A stretch of 64,000 nt of DNA from contig JAEHOE010000092.1 in NCBI GenBank assembly GCA_016858145.1, forward strand, positions 434,001 through 498,000, read 5' to 3'. Shown here one piece after another: positions 1-10,809 of the stretch; position 1 is the first letter of the stretch, and each line of letters starts with the position of its first letter. Both the position numbers and the translations under genes were made by a program. The DNA comes from Edaphochlamys debaryana. Taxonomy: Eukaryota > Chlorophyta > Chlorophyceae > Chlamydomonadales. The notes beneath the pieces are model-generated. The model saw only the letters and a list, made by a program, of their open reading frames with translations. It had not been told where the DNA came from and did no database searches.

Positions 1-472
1 GCACGGTTACACCACGGAGCAGGTGGTCAAGGACCAGCGGTTCAAGGTGGGAGAAGGAAGGGGTTTGGGGTGCGAGGCAAGTAGCCAGCCGCCCCCCTGC
101 CCGCGCCGGCCCCCTCGGCCCCAGGTCCAGGAGGCACTGCAGCACGCACGCACTGGCCACTGGGTTGCTGTTGTCTCCGCTTGCCTGGATGTCCTACTCG
201 TGTCTCTCAATAGGGTCAGCACACGCTGGCCTTCGCCTCGCGACGGGAGCCTCGCCATTCGTTGTCGCTTTACTATACCTGCCCAGTACCGTCATCATCC
301 CTCACCCCCCGCTGCCCCCCCCCTTCGCCAGGTCATGGAGGCGCTCCAGCGGGTGGGGCTGCACGAGACAGACTACGGCCGCCGCGCCATCGCCGCCGCC
401 AAGCCCGCGGGGGCGCCCCGCCCCGACGCCTTCACCACCGACCAGCGGGCGGCGCTGGCGGCGCGGCGGTGA
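1..472 (+). CDS. 3' end of an unrecognised protein-coding gene (partial)
   Basis: The window opens inside an exon (1-46) that reads HGYTTEQVVKDQRFK and ends at a GT donor. A pyrimidine-rich stretch leads to an AG at 331, and the last exon (332-472) continues in phase 0 as VMEALQRVGLHETDYGRRA and ends LAARR-stop (TGA 470-472). The joined tail is about 60 residues, charged at first and then Ala/Pro-rich. I recognise no domain; the rest of the gene lies left of the window. A second possible AG acceptor near 124 would add residues, so the intron choice is the less certain part. No TGTAA signal was seen close behind the stop. Confidence 0.55.
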   Translation, partial: HGYTTEQVVKDQRFKVGEGRGLGCEASSQPPPCPRRPPRPQVQEALQHARTGHWVAVVSACLDVLLVSLNRVSTRWPSPRDGSLAIRCRFTIPAQYRHHPSPPAAPPLRQVMEALQRVGLHETDYGRRAIAAAKPAGAPRPDAFTTDQRAALAARR

Positions 473-1346
473 CGGACATGCTGGGGACAGGGCGTGCTGG
501 GGGCATGCCGATTGCGGCTGATCCGGAAGCGATAAGATAACGTACCCTGCTTGCCAAGCGCGGCAAGACTGGGTGCAGCGGCGCTAGCGGACTCGAGGCG
601 CTCGAGGGAGGGCTAGCGAAGGGGCCGCTCAAGGGCTGAGGACGGTGACAGGCAACGCTGGGTAGAGATAAGGGACGGACGCGCTCAAGAGCTGGGGATG
701 TGTGTGTGTGGCTTTTCGGGCAGGCGCGATGCGTGCGGCCATGGCCGTCCCGCCACACCGTATTTGTCAAGCGCGCAATTCCTTGTGAGGCGGAGCTGGG
801 GGGGCCGAGGCGCTTGAGAGTGGGCTGACTATTGGGCCGCGCTGCAGACGTGCAGGCCTGGAAAGCGACGACAGGATGGGACGCAATGTGGTCTCCTGGT
901 TGGGAGGCGATGGGGGGATGGGAGGTAACGATGGAGTCGGGGTCGGGGGCTGGCAACCTGGGGGTGCGACCGAGCGGGTGAGTGTGGCGCTGACGCGCCT
1001 ACCGGTCGCGAGGCCCGTTGAAGCAAGCGGAGTTCGCGGTGCCTGGATTGGAGGTCAGGCACGGAAATGTGATGAAGGTGGTTGCGGCGAAAACTGTGGG
1101 TAGGAGAGGGCAGCGGGCGGGGGCAGGAGCATGTCGAAGGGGCGAGGATGCCGCGGGGGGAGGCGGGCATAGCCCCCGCGTAGCACACAAGCAACGGGGA
1201 GAAGGCGCAGGTGCGGGGGTGAAAGGCACCCCTGGTGAAAAGCGACTTCGTGTCATCCGACGTACCCCGAGACGTAGCCTGGAAAGCAACTTGTTGGCTG
1301 TTCGACATCTGCAGTTATTCAAAGTACATATTCTTTACTTACAACA
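473..1346. other. Intergenic, no gene seen
   Basis: Open frames here are uninterrupted GC-rich shadows without splice-consistent structure. The stretch must hold the 3' UTR of the gene to the left and the promoter of the gene starting at 1347, but I could not place either element. Confidence 0.5.
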
Positions 1347-4146
1347 ATGCAGCCCCACTGGGTCGGCAAGCCGCGCGTCCGGGACCGGGACCCCGTCGCG
1401 TTCTGGACGCTACTCCCCGTCATTGTCATGGTAATACAAAGCAGTAGAAATATGCAACCTGAGCGAGCTTAACTTCAAACCGGCAGTCTTGCATGTGTGT
1501 CTCCGCGACCGCGGATGGCACCGCAGGTGGGCTGCAGCATAACTGTGATGGCCATAAACGGGTAAGAGTAAATCAAATCCGACATACTTGACGGTGCCCA
1601 CACCTCTCCCCAACTCTCCGCCGCACCTCCTAACGCCCTCCCACGCGCCTCGGCCTTCCCCCGCTGCCGTTCAGAGAGCACCTGGCTAGCGTGGGCCCCT
1701 TCTGCATCGCCTACGGCCCCAACACAACCACCGGCCTGAACACCACGGTGCGAGCGTGGTGTTGCAGGGCCGGCGGGCGAAAGAGGGCGGCTGCCCTTTG
1801 ATATGGCTGGGGAGGGGGGACAGCACGGTCGGTGACAGGAGGGTCGGTGTATCAAGGCAACGGGCTCTTGAAGGTGTTTGGGATGCGGCGAGGTAGCATG
1901 GCGCACGCGGCTGTCAAGATCTGTGGCGGTGTGGCGGGGTGCTGCCCGGGGTGAACCCACATGCTGCTTGCCTCTTTCGGACCCCGCGCCCTCCGCATGC
2001 CCGCTGGTCTGGTCTGCAGTGTGTGGAGTACGCAGAAGGTGGGAGGAATGACCCTAAGGTCACAGGAGGGTGCAGTGGCACGGCTACGGGCGGTGCGGGG
2101 CTTGGGTGAGGGCCTACGTGCACGGTCCAAGGCTTCATGGGAGATCATGAAGGCGGCGGCAGGAGGGGGCATCCCTGACACCCTCATGGCTTGCTTGACT
2201 GCTGACGCTTCTCTCCACCCCCGTGATCTCACCCTTGCAGGCTGTCTATGGAGCAATGACGACCAGGGTGGGTGTGGGGGCCAAGTGGGCCGTGAGCTAG
2301 CGCAAGCAAGTGGAGGGCCCCCTGAGCGTGGAGGGGCTGCTTCCGCGGGTGCCAGGTGCATTGAAAGCGCACTCAGTCTGCTGAACAGCTAGTCCCCGTC
2401 TGCAAGAGCCCGGCGCCTACCCCTGCTGTGCCCTCTACAACGCCATGCTATGCCCTGCCTGCCCGCTCCCTGCAGAGTTCAGCACGTGCTAGTGAGCCTG
2501 GGCCTTGGCCTCGGGGCATGGGGAACGAGCGCAGTCAGGGGGCACGAGGCCAGGAAGTCGGTACAGCTTGGCTCAACCAGGGGGCACGGGGCCAGGAAGC
2601 CGATGCAGCTTGGGTCCAGTGGGGCTGCTGGTGGCCGTGTGTGCTGTGCGGGTGTGTCGAGAAGCTGGGCTGCCCTTCTTCTCGGCTTCCTGTATCCCCT
2701 TCCATCCCGTGCCTGGCCCCCACGTAGCTACGCCTGGGCTGTGGGCATCATTGGGATTATGACCTCTCTCCTCTCCCTCACGGTAGGGAGGGCTTACACG
2801 GCCGCGGCCCGGGACTAGGGGGACACCCGTCAGGGCACATCCATGCGGCGGGATGGGTTTCTTTGGACGGACGTTCCGTGAGGCGTATCCAATAGGGCTT
2901 TCGCTGCAGCCTGGGGTAGCAAGGCCGGTTTGGGTCAGGCGTAACACAGGGAGACCTGCAGTCAAGTGCTAGAAGGTCCGCGGCGGCTTGCCCTCTGCCC
3001 GTATTCCTATTGCTGGTGGGCCCGCACACACGCCACTCCCCGTTCCCCTTGCCTCCTCTCGCCTCCCTCCTTCCACACGCCCTCAGTTCGTCTGCCGAGA
3101 TTGCAACGGCAAGGGGAACCTCGGGACCGGAATCTGGCATGTGAGCAAATGCGGCGGGCTCAAGGGGGAGCGGTGCCAGCACCCAGCGCAAGGGGCTCGT
3201 AGGGGCCAGCTTTGCTTGGCCGAAGGGCTAAGCGGCCGCCATTCACGGCCGCCATATGCATAGGCTATGCAAGCACCCAGCGCTCCGATGTGCTTTGGAT
3301 TGGCTCTGCGCCTGCTTTGGATTGGCTCTGCGCGCACTGACTGGGCATTTCGTCGTCCGTCCTGGTCACGCGCCCGCAGATGGGCTGGTGGACCATTGCT
3401 GGCGCGCTTCTTATCAAGGTGAAATGGACCAGGGGTGCCAAATTGGATGGGACAGGAATGGCGCCATGCGGTACGGCGTCGGCGACTAGCCGCACGCCCG
3501 TGGCGAAACCGCGGTGTCATCTGGCGGGGGCTCAAGCTTGCATCCATGGGAAGTGCGCTTCCCCCTCGCCCCTTGCTCGTCCCTCTCCGCACCCCCCCTC
3601 ACCCCCCGGTCCCTGCCTGGCTGCCTCCCCGCTGCAGCGAGACCAAGACCTGTATGACAGCATACCCCAAGGCAACTGGCGGTGAGGGCTGAGCGCAGAC
3701 GCACTGGCAGTGGTCCCGAGGAGACAGGCTTGAAGGACTTGACTCCGAAACTGGCTTCACACCTTTCCGCCCCTGCTCCCATTTACCGATAGCACGATCC
3801 CCCCTCCAAATGTTAGCGATGTGAAGGTTAAAGGAGAGAGGCATTGTGGACTCGCCTCCGGAAGTGGTTAGCTAGCACCTTTCCGCCCCTCCCCCATGGC
3901 CCGGTACTGCAGTAGGTTCCCCCTTTCCTCCGTCAAACCCCCTTCGCCACCCTAGCTCGCCCATGCCGCCCTTCTCAATTCCACCCCAGGAAAGGTATCA
4001 TTGCGGTGTGCTGGATTGGGGCAGCCATGGCGGTGCTACAGATCGCGGGTGGAGCCTACCTCACCTACCAGAATCGCAGACGCAACATATACTTGTATCA
4101 CGATCAAGAGCAGCCGTCTGATAACATGGGCTCTGCACGAGGCTGA
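1347..4146 (+). CDS. Predicted multi-pass membrane protein with Cys-rich extracellular loop
   Basis: Eleven exons join in phase: 1347-1430, 1527-1561, 1675-1747, 2020-2038, 2241-2267, 2389-2485, 2728-2782, 3087-3140, 3380-3418, 3638-3681, 3990-4146. They encode 227 residues. Hydrophobic segments lie at about 18-39 (FWTLLPVIVMVGCSITVMAI), 113-131 (YAWAVGIIGIMTSLLSLTF), weakly at 149-160 and strongly at 178-202 (IIAVCWIGAAMAVLQIAGGAY). The loop between the first two (about 40-112) has nine Cys residues, including a CC pair, and two N-x-T sequons, as expected for an extracytoplasmic disulphide-rich domain. The tail is basic then acidic (NRRRN followed by HDQEQPSD). The tetraspan layout is reminiscent of tetraspanins, but the long loop is between segments 1 and 2 and no CCG motif is present, so I do not assign that family. 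Very short exons (19, 27 and 35 nt) make the model worth RNA support. Confidence 0.65.
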
Positions 4147-4590
4147 GGACTGAGGAGGTCACGTCTTAGGCACCACCGTGGGGTGCCGTGTAGCAGTGAA
4201 CGCGCCCGCTAGTCGGGCGCGGTAGTGTGTTTCTTGTGCTCACGCCTTGCTAACGTGTCAGCGCATGCAGCTTTCATGGTTCCGGGGTAGACGGATGTTG
4301 GAGGTGCTGCGGTTTTGCAGGGGGGTGCCCCGGGGGGACCCAGCGGAGTGGGGAGGGGTGGCCTGCTTCGGCTCGAAGCGGGGTCGAAGCGGGGAGAGCT
4401 GTGGGTTTCGATGGGGGCGGCCAGGGGTTGGGGCGGGCCAGCTGTCGCAGTCTGGCGCGAATAAGCCGGATGCATGCAACATCCGCGGCGCCGAGCTCTT
4501 ACGTGTGCTCCGCGGCATGTGAGCTGCTGAAATTCGCTACTTCATACCCGATAGCACAACGACCCGAAACAGGACCGACTCGCTGCACAC
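4147..4590. other. Intergenic spacer
   Basis: No gene seen. It holds the 3' UTR of the membrane-protein gene and the promoter of the next locus; no TGTAA signal was found. Confidence 0.5.
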
Positions 4591-5823
4591 ATGCCGAAGG
4601 CGGAGACAAACTACGATCGCTTCCTGAAGCAGCTTGATGAGAAAGCAGCAAAGCTTGGTCGCGACAGCTCCTGCATCCTGATCCTGGGTCAGCTGCCGCT
4701 GGAAGACGAGGATGGCGAGGAAATCTAGAACCCCGACATGGCGGTAAGCCCCGGCACTGGGCCCAGTGCACCAGTTGCAGTCTTCGACTTTGCAGCATAC
4801 CGAGGCAATTCCGCAAGAACCACCGCGGGGATCGGTACCGCTAGCCGCACCTCACACGCGGCCTCACGGTTTTTCCCGCCCATTTCGCCGCGTTCCCCCG
4901 GTGCGCTCGCCCGACGCTGCAGGAGCTCAAGGCGCTCCCAGTCGTGATCACGCCGACGCCGCTGCACCCCCTGCTGGACGAGGTCCTGGAGGAGCTGCAG
5001 TCCATCGGCGACGAGGGCGGCTGGCGCATGCTGTCCACCAAGGACAGCTACCCGGGCCAGGCCATCTTCCAGAAGCGGCTGAGGGCCGTTGACCGACTGC
5101 TCAAGGTCAAGAAGTTTCCAGAGGCCTTCACTTACAGGTGGGGAGGTTTGAAGAGTCCCAGCGCAGGCAGGGTGGGAAGGCCCTCTAGTAAGCGGGGGGC
5201 ACCCCGAGGGGGCACCCCTGGGCTGCGCCCCGCACCCCTGCTAGGGCCGCGTCGTTCCCTTGCACGCGTGCTGCAAAGGATTGAAAGCCTGAATCAGCTG
5301 GTCCCTTGACGCCCCGTGCAGCATGGCTCTTCTGGCTGCGGCCAAGGCCGAGACCTTCTGGTTTGCGGTGAGGGGGCAAAGGGGCGGGGGGAGGGGGCTT
5401 GGAAAAGAGACACAAGGCGGGACGAGAGGCGGGATCCCAGTACCGGGTATGGGTGGGATTAGGCAGGTCAGGATATGGGTAGGCGGACAGCGACTTTATC
5501 AGCCCGACGGCGAGGATTTGCGGTCCTGTCGGGGCTAATCTACCAGTGCCCTAGGAGTTCCTGATGAGTCAGGCCGGGCGGTGCAGCCCCCTGACTTCAA
5601 GCCTTGCCCACGCCCCCGCCCCTCAACTGCGGACCTCACCTGCAGGACACGGACGTTCCCGAGGAGGCGGAAGATTGCCAAGAAGATGAAGAAGCACTGG
5701 GCGGCGCTGTGGAAGCAGCCCCTGGCGGAGCTGGGCGGCGTGAGCGCGTCGGACCGCAAGGCCGTCGAGGGCACCCTGACGGCGCTGCTGGAGGAGATGG
5801 AGTCGTGCGGCCCGGAGCTGTGA
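4591..5823 (+). pseudogene. Broken upstream copy of a tandem orphan gene pair
   Basis: This locus parallels the intact gene at 6419-8442. Exons would be 4591-4743, 4923-5137, 5322-5367 and 5646-5823. Exon 1 starts MPKAETNYDRFLKQLDEK, like MPKATKAAKTN in the sister, but reaches an in-frame TAG at 4726-4728 six codons before a strong donor (GCG, then GTAAGC). Exon 2 (ELKALPVVITPTPLHPLLDE and onward) corresponds to sister exons 2 plus 3 without the intron between them. Exon 3 reads SMALLAAAKAETFWFA. Exon 4 is 178 nt (59 codons plus one): it begins DTDVPEE in phase, but the conserved part (KKHWAALWKQPLAELGG to EEMESCGPEL-stop) is in the next frame, so one extra base lies near 5665-5672. Nonsense plus frameshift suggest a pseudogene. 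Sequencing error could explain the indel but less easily the TAG. Confidence 0.65.
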
Positions 5824-6418
5824 GGCCCGGCCATGCGAGTGCGGGTGGTCATGGCCCGAACGCAGTGAGGGGGCTGCTGCTGTCGAGATGAAGCGTGGGG
5901 TGAGGTGTAGGATTGGGCGGAGAGCAGGCCCGAGGCAGTGGGGCAGGGGATACACAGCTGGGAAATGACCGAACTGTGAATAAGTGCACTGCACACGTCG
6001 GGGCATGCAGCAGGATGTAGCAGAGGCTTGTGGAAGTGTGGCAGTATGCGATGGCGGTGCCTGGATGGAGCGACGATAGGTGTTGATGTGGGTCGGCTCA
6101 CCGACCAACGTGCAGGTGGCAGGTGGCATTTGTGTGGCAAATGTGGCAAGTGGAACAGAGGGGCAGTTCATAAATGCAAGTTGCGGAGCACGTTCCGGCA
6201 CAGGTGCAGGTGGCCAAGTCTCGGGGGCAGGCGGGGTGCGAGGCGGGTTTGGCACGGTTGGCCCGTGGCTGACGGTGCCGTGACATTGCTCGCTCTGCGT
6301 TCCCGCATGAAAATACCGCAGTCGAAATACACTCTGTACGCTGAACACTTGGCAAGTTTCTGGCGGGTATCGCGCGCTCGCTGAAGATTCTCCGACATCG
6401 TCAGTTGCCTGCACGAGA
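5824..6418. other. Spacer between the tandem paralogues
   Basis: No gene seen. The 30 or so bases before each ATG at 4591 and 6419 show no obvious shared promoter element. Confidence 0.45.
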
Positions 6419-8442
6419 ATGCCGAAAGCGACAAAGGCAGCAAAGACGAACAGGGTTGACCCCTACCATGTCTTCTATGAGGGCCTGAAGGAGAAGGCAA
6501 CGAGCTTGGGGCGCAAGGAGGACTGCATTCTGGTGCTCGAGGACTTCTTCGAGGACACGCTCACACAGGAGCAGGTGGAGGTGCGTCGGCCAGGCTGGAT
6601 ATGTCGGCGCGACAGCCGCACGAGTTGACGCGTGCAACGAGTTTCTCCGAGAACCGTGTGCTCCGCGACCCACATGGCGGGGGCCACATTCCGCTATTCC
6701 TCCAAACTGTGTCCCCGCAGTCCATCAAGACCATCATCACGCCCAAGCCCGTGATGCCGCGCTTCAAGAAAGTGCTTGGAGAGCTGCAGTCAGTCGGCGA
6801 CATGGGGTAAGCGGGGCGTACCCTTCGCCGCCGGCACAGCCTTCGCCGCCGGCACAGCTTCCGTCCCAGCGGGGGCCAACGCGGGCCAACCGCTCACGCC
6901 TCCGCCAAAGGATTGTTTGGGGTTGGAGGGCTCCCGAAAAAGGAATAGATCGGTCCCGGAGGACCCTCTCCCGTTCGATATCTCCATCTCTGTGCCGCCC
7001 CACGTCCTCCGGTTCGATACAGCGCGGCCAGCCTGCCACCATCCGGTCCAACTCCTTCCCCTCCCCTTGTCCCCTACCTTCTCTAACTGTCTTCCCCCCA
7101 TGCAAACTCCCACAGCTGCATCCGCAGCGTGGGCAGCTACGAGTCTCTGGAGGGGCAGGACATCATAAAGAAGCACCTGCGCGCCATAGATCGGCTGATC
7201 AAGGCCAATAACTACCCCGAGACCTACTCCTACTGGTGCGACAAGGGTGGGCTGCGCCGAGGCTGGAAATCGGCGGAATCCACAGCGGAAACGGGAGCAG
7301 GCTGGGTCACAGCGTTGCATTCATGTGTGCGCTAGGAAGGGGAACTGGTGCGGAGATAACCGAGTGTGCAGGGGTGCAGAAGCGTTGGAAACGGGGAATG
7401 GGCGGGGCCAGTGGCTGTAGCCGCGGACCGAGCAGCGGGGCAGGGCAGGGCACAGCAGCGTGCGGGTATGAGCGGATGAATTGTAACCTTGTGCCAGTCG
7501 TGCTCCCACCGCGGAAGCGCCAACGCATTGGCTGATCCCCCTGCACATCTCTTCCTCCTCCCTACGACTTCCTCCCTCACAACGCAGTGTGGCCTTGCTG
7601 TGGGCAGTTACAGTGGAGGACTTCTGGTACTCGGTGCGTGCCGCGTAGTGACAGGGGTGGGGGCTACTAGCCCTAAGTAAGGGGGAGGGGAGGGGGAGGG
7701 GTAGTAGAGGGATGGTCAGGGACGCGCCATGTACGTGGTGAGTTTCCGATAATGGGCGCGTGCTGAGGGAGGGGAGCACGGAAGGGGCGGAAGACATGGG
7801 GACAGTTAGGCCTCAGAGGAAGGGGGAGGGGAAGCATAGGGGTGGATGGGACGTGCCCACGTGCCCGGTGTCACGGCTGCAAGGCAGGGCGTGTTCGTGG
7901 TGCCCCGCATCCCCTCCAGGACACGGAGGACGACAAGTCGGTAGTCAAGATCTTTCACAAGGTGCTGCCCAGGGTGTTCAGATGCTCGGGTATATGTCTA
8001 AGGAAGCAGGGCACGCTGTAGGATAGGACGGTAGGGTGGCCGCAGACCCGACTGCCCAGGACCCGAAGTATCCTAGGGACAGACGTGTATAGGGACGATG
8101 GCTCACCGGGAGGTCTACAACGAATGAAGATAGCGAGGCTGGCGGTGAATGGGTCAAGGCTCATTGGGATCACTTGACTCCGCATGCGTTTCACGGTCTC
8201 ACAGCGCGTCGTGGGCCCCACCCACCCGCCTCCCTGGACCCGGATCAGTACGGCGGATTGTCCGCCGCGCCCCCGCCCTGACGCCCCGGCCCCCTCACCT
8301 GCAGATCCAGCAGCACTGGAAGGCGCTGTGGGAGCTGCCCCCGGTGCTCCTGGGCGGCCCGGATCCCCAGGACCGGGCGGTGGTTGAGGGGCTGATCGAG
8401 GACCTGCAGGACAACATCGAGACCGCGAGCATCGAGCTGTGA
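6419..8442 (+). CDS. Unrecognised orphan-family protein, intact tandem copy
   Basis: Six exons join in phase: 6419-6580, 6721-6806, 7116-7235, 7588-7633, 7920-7961, 8305-8442, giving 197 residues. The N-terminus is basic (MPKATKAAKTNRVDPYHVFY), followed by an acidic stretch (LVLEDFFEDTLTQEQVE). The middle holds IIKKHLRAIDRLIKANNYPE and the C-terminus has HWKALWELPPVLLGG and an acidic helix ending ASIEL. No signal peptide or membrane segment is seen; it looks like a small soluble, mostly helical protein. Blocks shared with the broken copy at 4591 are CILxL, ITPxPxxPxxxxVLxELQSxGD, GQxIxxxxLRAxDRLxK, PExxxY, EDFWxx/ETFWFA, HWxALW and the acidic C-terminus, so these are the constrained parts. 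I do not recognise the family. Confidence 0.72.
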
Positions 8443-9137
8443 TGAGCGGCAGTCCACCGTGTCTACGCAGCAGCAGGTTGACGAGACTATTGGCCCTGTT
8501 GCGAGGATGGATGGACCCCTGACTCCTGACTCGGGGATCTGGGCATCGAGCTGTGAGGCGCAGTAGCTCAAGGGCCGGCCGCGGCCGGCCCTCATTGGAT
8601 GTGCGCGGCTGGGATCGTGGGCCGTGTTGGCAGGACGGCCCGGTGTGACGACAAGCGGCGACTGGAGGTTTGCGCTTCATCGGCGGCGGCAGCGGCAGGT
8701 TCCGAACGGAGTCCGTGGAGGGAGGCTCATGCGAGGCGCTGACTGGATGCAGGTGGACCTGTGTCAGAGTTGACGGCTGTGGGTATTCAAGCGCCGGCGC
8801 CACGATACAAGTGCGCTCGGGGATGGTGCCACCAGGGGTTATAAGGAGCTGGGGGTAGGGGATAGGCTGGGGGTACTTCGGCGTACGCCACGCGTGGCAC
8901 TGCGCGGGCGCCGTGGAAAGAGGCTGTTGCCGCGCCTGCAGGCTTGCCTTTCTGAAGGACAGCGCGGGGCAAATGCGGGGCGCCCGCCTTCTCCCCTGCA
9001 TTGTCCTTGTGTACTGCCAGCAGCGGCGGCAAGAAGCGCGATGCCTTCAGCGTGCTGAGACTAGGGACAACACAACACAACACAACACTGCGTGCCCTGC
9101 CTGCCCGCAGCTCACCTCAACCCTCTGCCGATTGCCC
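8443..9137. other. Intergenic, upstream part of an open frame unlikely to be coding
   Basis: The frame of the next ORF is open back to 8913, but the Cys/Arg-rich peptide there has no similarity in style to the downstream protein. It includes a low-complexity (ACAAC)n stretch near 9069-9088, so I treat it as leader DNA. Nothing else was seen. Confidence 0.4.
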
Positions 9138-10067
9138 ATGCAAGCCGCAACTTTTACCCCAGCCCATTACCGCACTCGCCAAGAGGCTAGGAGAGAGGAT
9201 GAGTTTCGGGCAGAGCAGGCGCGCGCGGAGTGCCCGGAGGTAGCTCGCATCCGGGAGGCCATGTCCTCGGCCCTTGCAGCGCTTATCGACAGGCTCATCG
9301 GACTCGAGCCTGGAGCTTTCAAGGACTCGCTCCTTTGCGTCATCAACGGGCTGGGCGCCCTGGCCACTTCGGAGCTGGAGCAGGCGGCTCGGCGGGATGT
9401 GGCTATTTGGAGCGACGTCTTCAGCATCACCCGGGGGCTCTCTGACCTGGGCAATCGCGTCGACGGATTCATTGCGGAGCTCGCTGTCCTGGAGGACCGC
9501 GCAGTTCAGCGGAGCGCGGCGCTCTCGGACACCATCAACACCAACACAACCGAACAGTCACACCAAATTGCCGCCGTCAACATTAAGACCAACACCATTG
9601 CCAACAACTTCAAGCGGATGCAGGAGAACGTGGGCCAGGCGGAGCGGCTTCTCGCGGTGCTCGCGGAGAACACCCCCATGGAGGACCGCGGACGGCTGCT
9701 GCTGAGGGCGGTCCCCGACCAGCTAGCCGACCGCCTCCGCTCGGGGGACCTGTCTGGACTAGGGCCTTCGGACGGGGCAGCACTAAGTGCGTCGGTGCAG
9801 CGGAGCTGGAAGGGGGAGGGGGGCTGGAATGTCGTGCTGGGGGTGACGCCCCGCCAGCGGGCTTCGGTGCTGAGGGTGGCGAAGGAGGTGCGCGCGGCGA
9901 CGGGGGTGATAGTCGCGCCCTACCTCACTGCCCTCGGACGGGCAATGCGGAAGGAGCGGCAGGGTATCTTCGAAGTCCTGCATGCCAAGCGGCTGCAGCC
10001 CCAGTGGTGCAAGGGGGCGGACATAAGGTTCTTTGAGGGTGAGGGCTGGATGAAGTACGGGTTCTGA
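9138..10067 (+). CDS. LINE ORF1-like (Transposase_22-type) intronless ORF, possible transposon remnant
   Basis: A single uninterrupted frame of 309 residues from MQAATFTPAHYRTRQEAR is unusual here, where genes carry an intron every 100-200 nt. Residues about 10-35 are charged. Residues 60-190 are helical with heptad-like spacing (for example AVLEDRAVQRSAALSDTINT, then IAAVNIKTNTIANNFKRMQE), consistent with a coiled coil. The C-terminal 75 residues (VTPRQRASVLRVAKEVRAAT to GADIRFFEGEGW) have the basic-helix then RG-x-I-x-F pattern of the nucleic-acid-binding C-terminal domain of LINE-1 ORF1-type proteins common in plants and algae. No reverse transcriptase lies nearby, so this would be a solitary ORF1 or a domesticated copy. 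The family call is by pattern only. A TGTAA signal follows 22 nt after the stop. Confidence 0.5.
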   Translation: MQAATFTPAHYRTRQEARREDEFRAEQARAECPEVARIREAMSSALAALIDRLIGLEPGAFKDSLLCVINGLGALATSELEQAARRDVAIWSDVFSITRGLSDLGNRVDGFIAELAVLEDRAVQRSAALSDTINTNTTEQSHQIAAVNIKTNTIANNFKRMQENVGQAERLLAVLAENTPMEDRGRLLLRAVPDQLADRLRSGDLSGLGPSDGAALSASVQRSWKGEGGWNVVLGVTPRQRASVLRVAKEVRAATGVIVAPYLTALGRAMRKERQGIFEVLHAKRLQPQWCKGADIRFFEGEGWMKYGF

Positions 10068-10089
10068 CGGGGGTGCGGTAGGGTGTCCG

Positions 10090-10094
10090 TGTAA
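10090..10094 (+). terminator. TGTAA polyadenylation signal
   Basis: TGTAA, the usual volvocine polyadenylation signal, 22 nt after the stop of the ORF ending at 10067. Confidence 0.4.
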
Positions 10095-10414
10095 CAGGGC
10101 CAACTGCGGTCTATGGCCTGGATAGCCAGGCGGGGACAAGCCCCAGGGTGGCGACCCCCTAGCAGTGGTTCAACGACCTACAGTTGGCTGTTGCTAGGGT
10201 GGTGCTGGTATGGGAGGGCCATACCCGGTAGGTGGCGCTACACGCTTAACCTCTCTCAGCCTCGGCTCGGAGCTGGTTCCTATTGTAACATCGCATCCTA
10301 GGGAGGTGCACAGCGCGGCAACTTACCGGTAGCCGCTACGTGCCAATTTGTGCTTGGTAGCCTGCCATGACGCCGTCCTGGAACCGCCGCACCTGGGCCG
10401 GCAGAAAAGGCAAA

Positions 10415-10460
10415 GGACAACGGCGCAGCCAGGGGGAGGACAACGGCGCAGCCAGGGGGA
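10415..10460. repeat. Two tandem copies of a 23-bp unit
   Basis: The unit beginning GGACAACGGCGCAGCC occurs twice back to back (10415-10437 and 10438-10460) with no mismatch. Confidence 0.9.
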
Positions 10461-10809
10461 GGCAAGCCAACACATGTCGGTGCCGGCACACAAGGGGCGC
10501 AATTCGCGTACGCTGGCTCCTCAAATAATACAATGATAAGTATTAGTCCAGAATGTCTGAAGTGCGAGACCGGCACCGCGCTGGCAGCTGAGGAGCCGCA
10601 GCATGCGCAAAGGCGGGATCACGCCCAGGCCCTGCGCCTCACCACCCATAGCTCCAATTACCTATGTGCTGCACAAGCTTGGCATACGGCTTGCTTCGAT
10701 GCGACGACAGCTCCAGGCTGCGCATCTCGGAGCACCTCCTTGTCACGGACTTCTGCACACCGACACATGCAGCGCTGAGCTCGCGTGCGCATAGCAGACC
10801 TGCACAGCC

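Larger units (their letters stand above)
10068..10809. other. Intergenic with a short tandem repeat
   Basis: Contains the TGTAA signal at 10090 and a 23-bp tandem duplication at 10415; otherwise nothing recognised. Confidence 0.5.

Noticed and set aside
8913..9137. Upstream extension of the 309-residue ORF to give 384 residues
   Set aside because: The extra peptide is Cys/Arg-rich and partly encoded by an ACAAC simple repeat; the ATG at 9138 starts a compositionally coherent protein.
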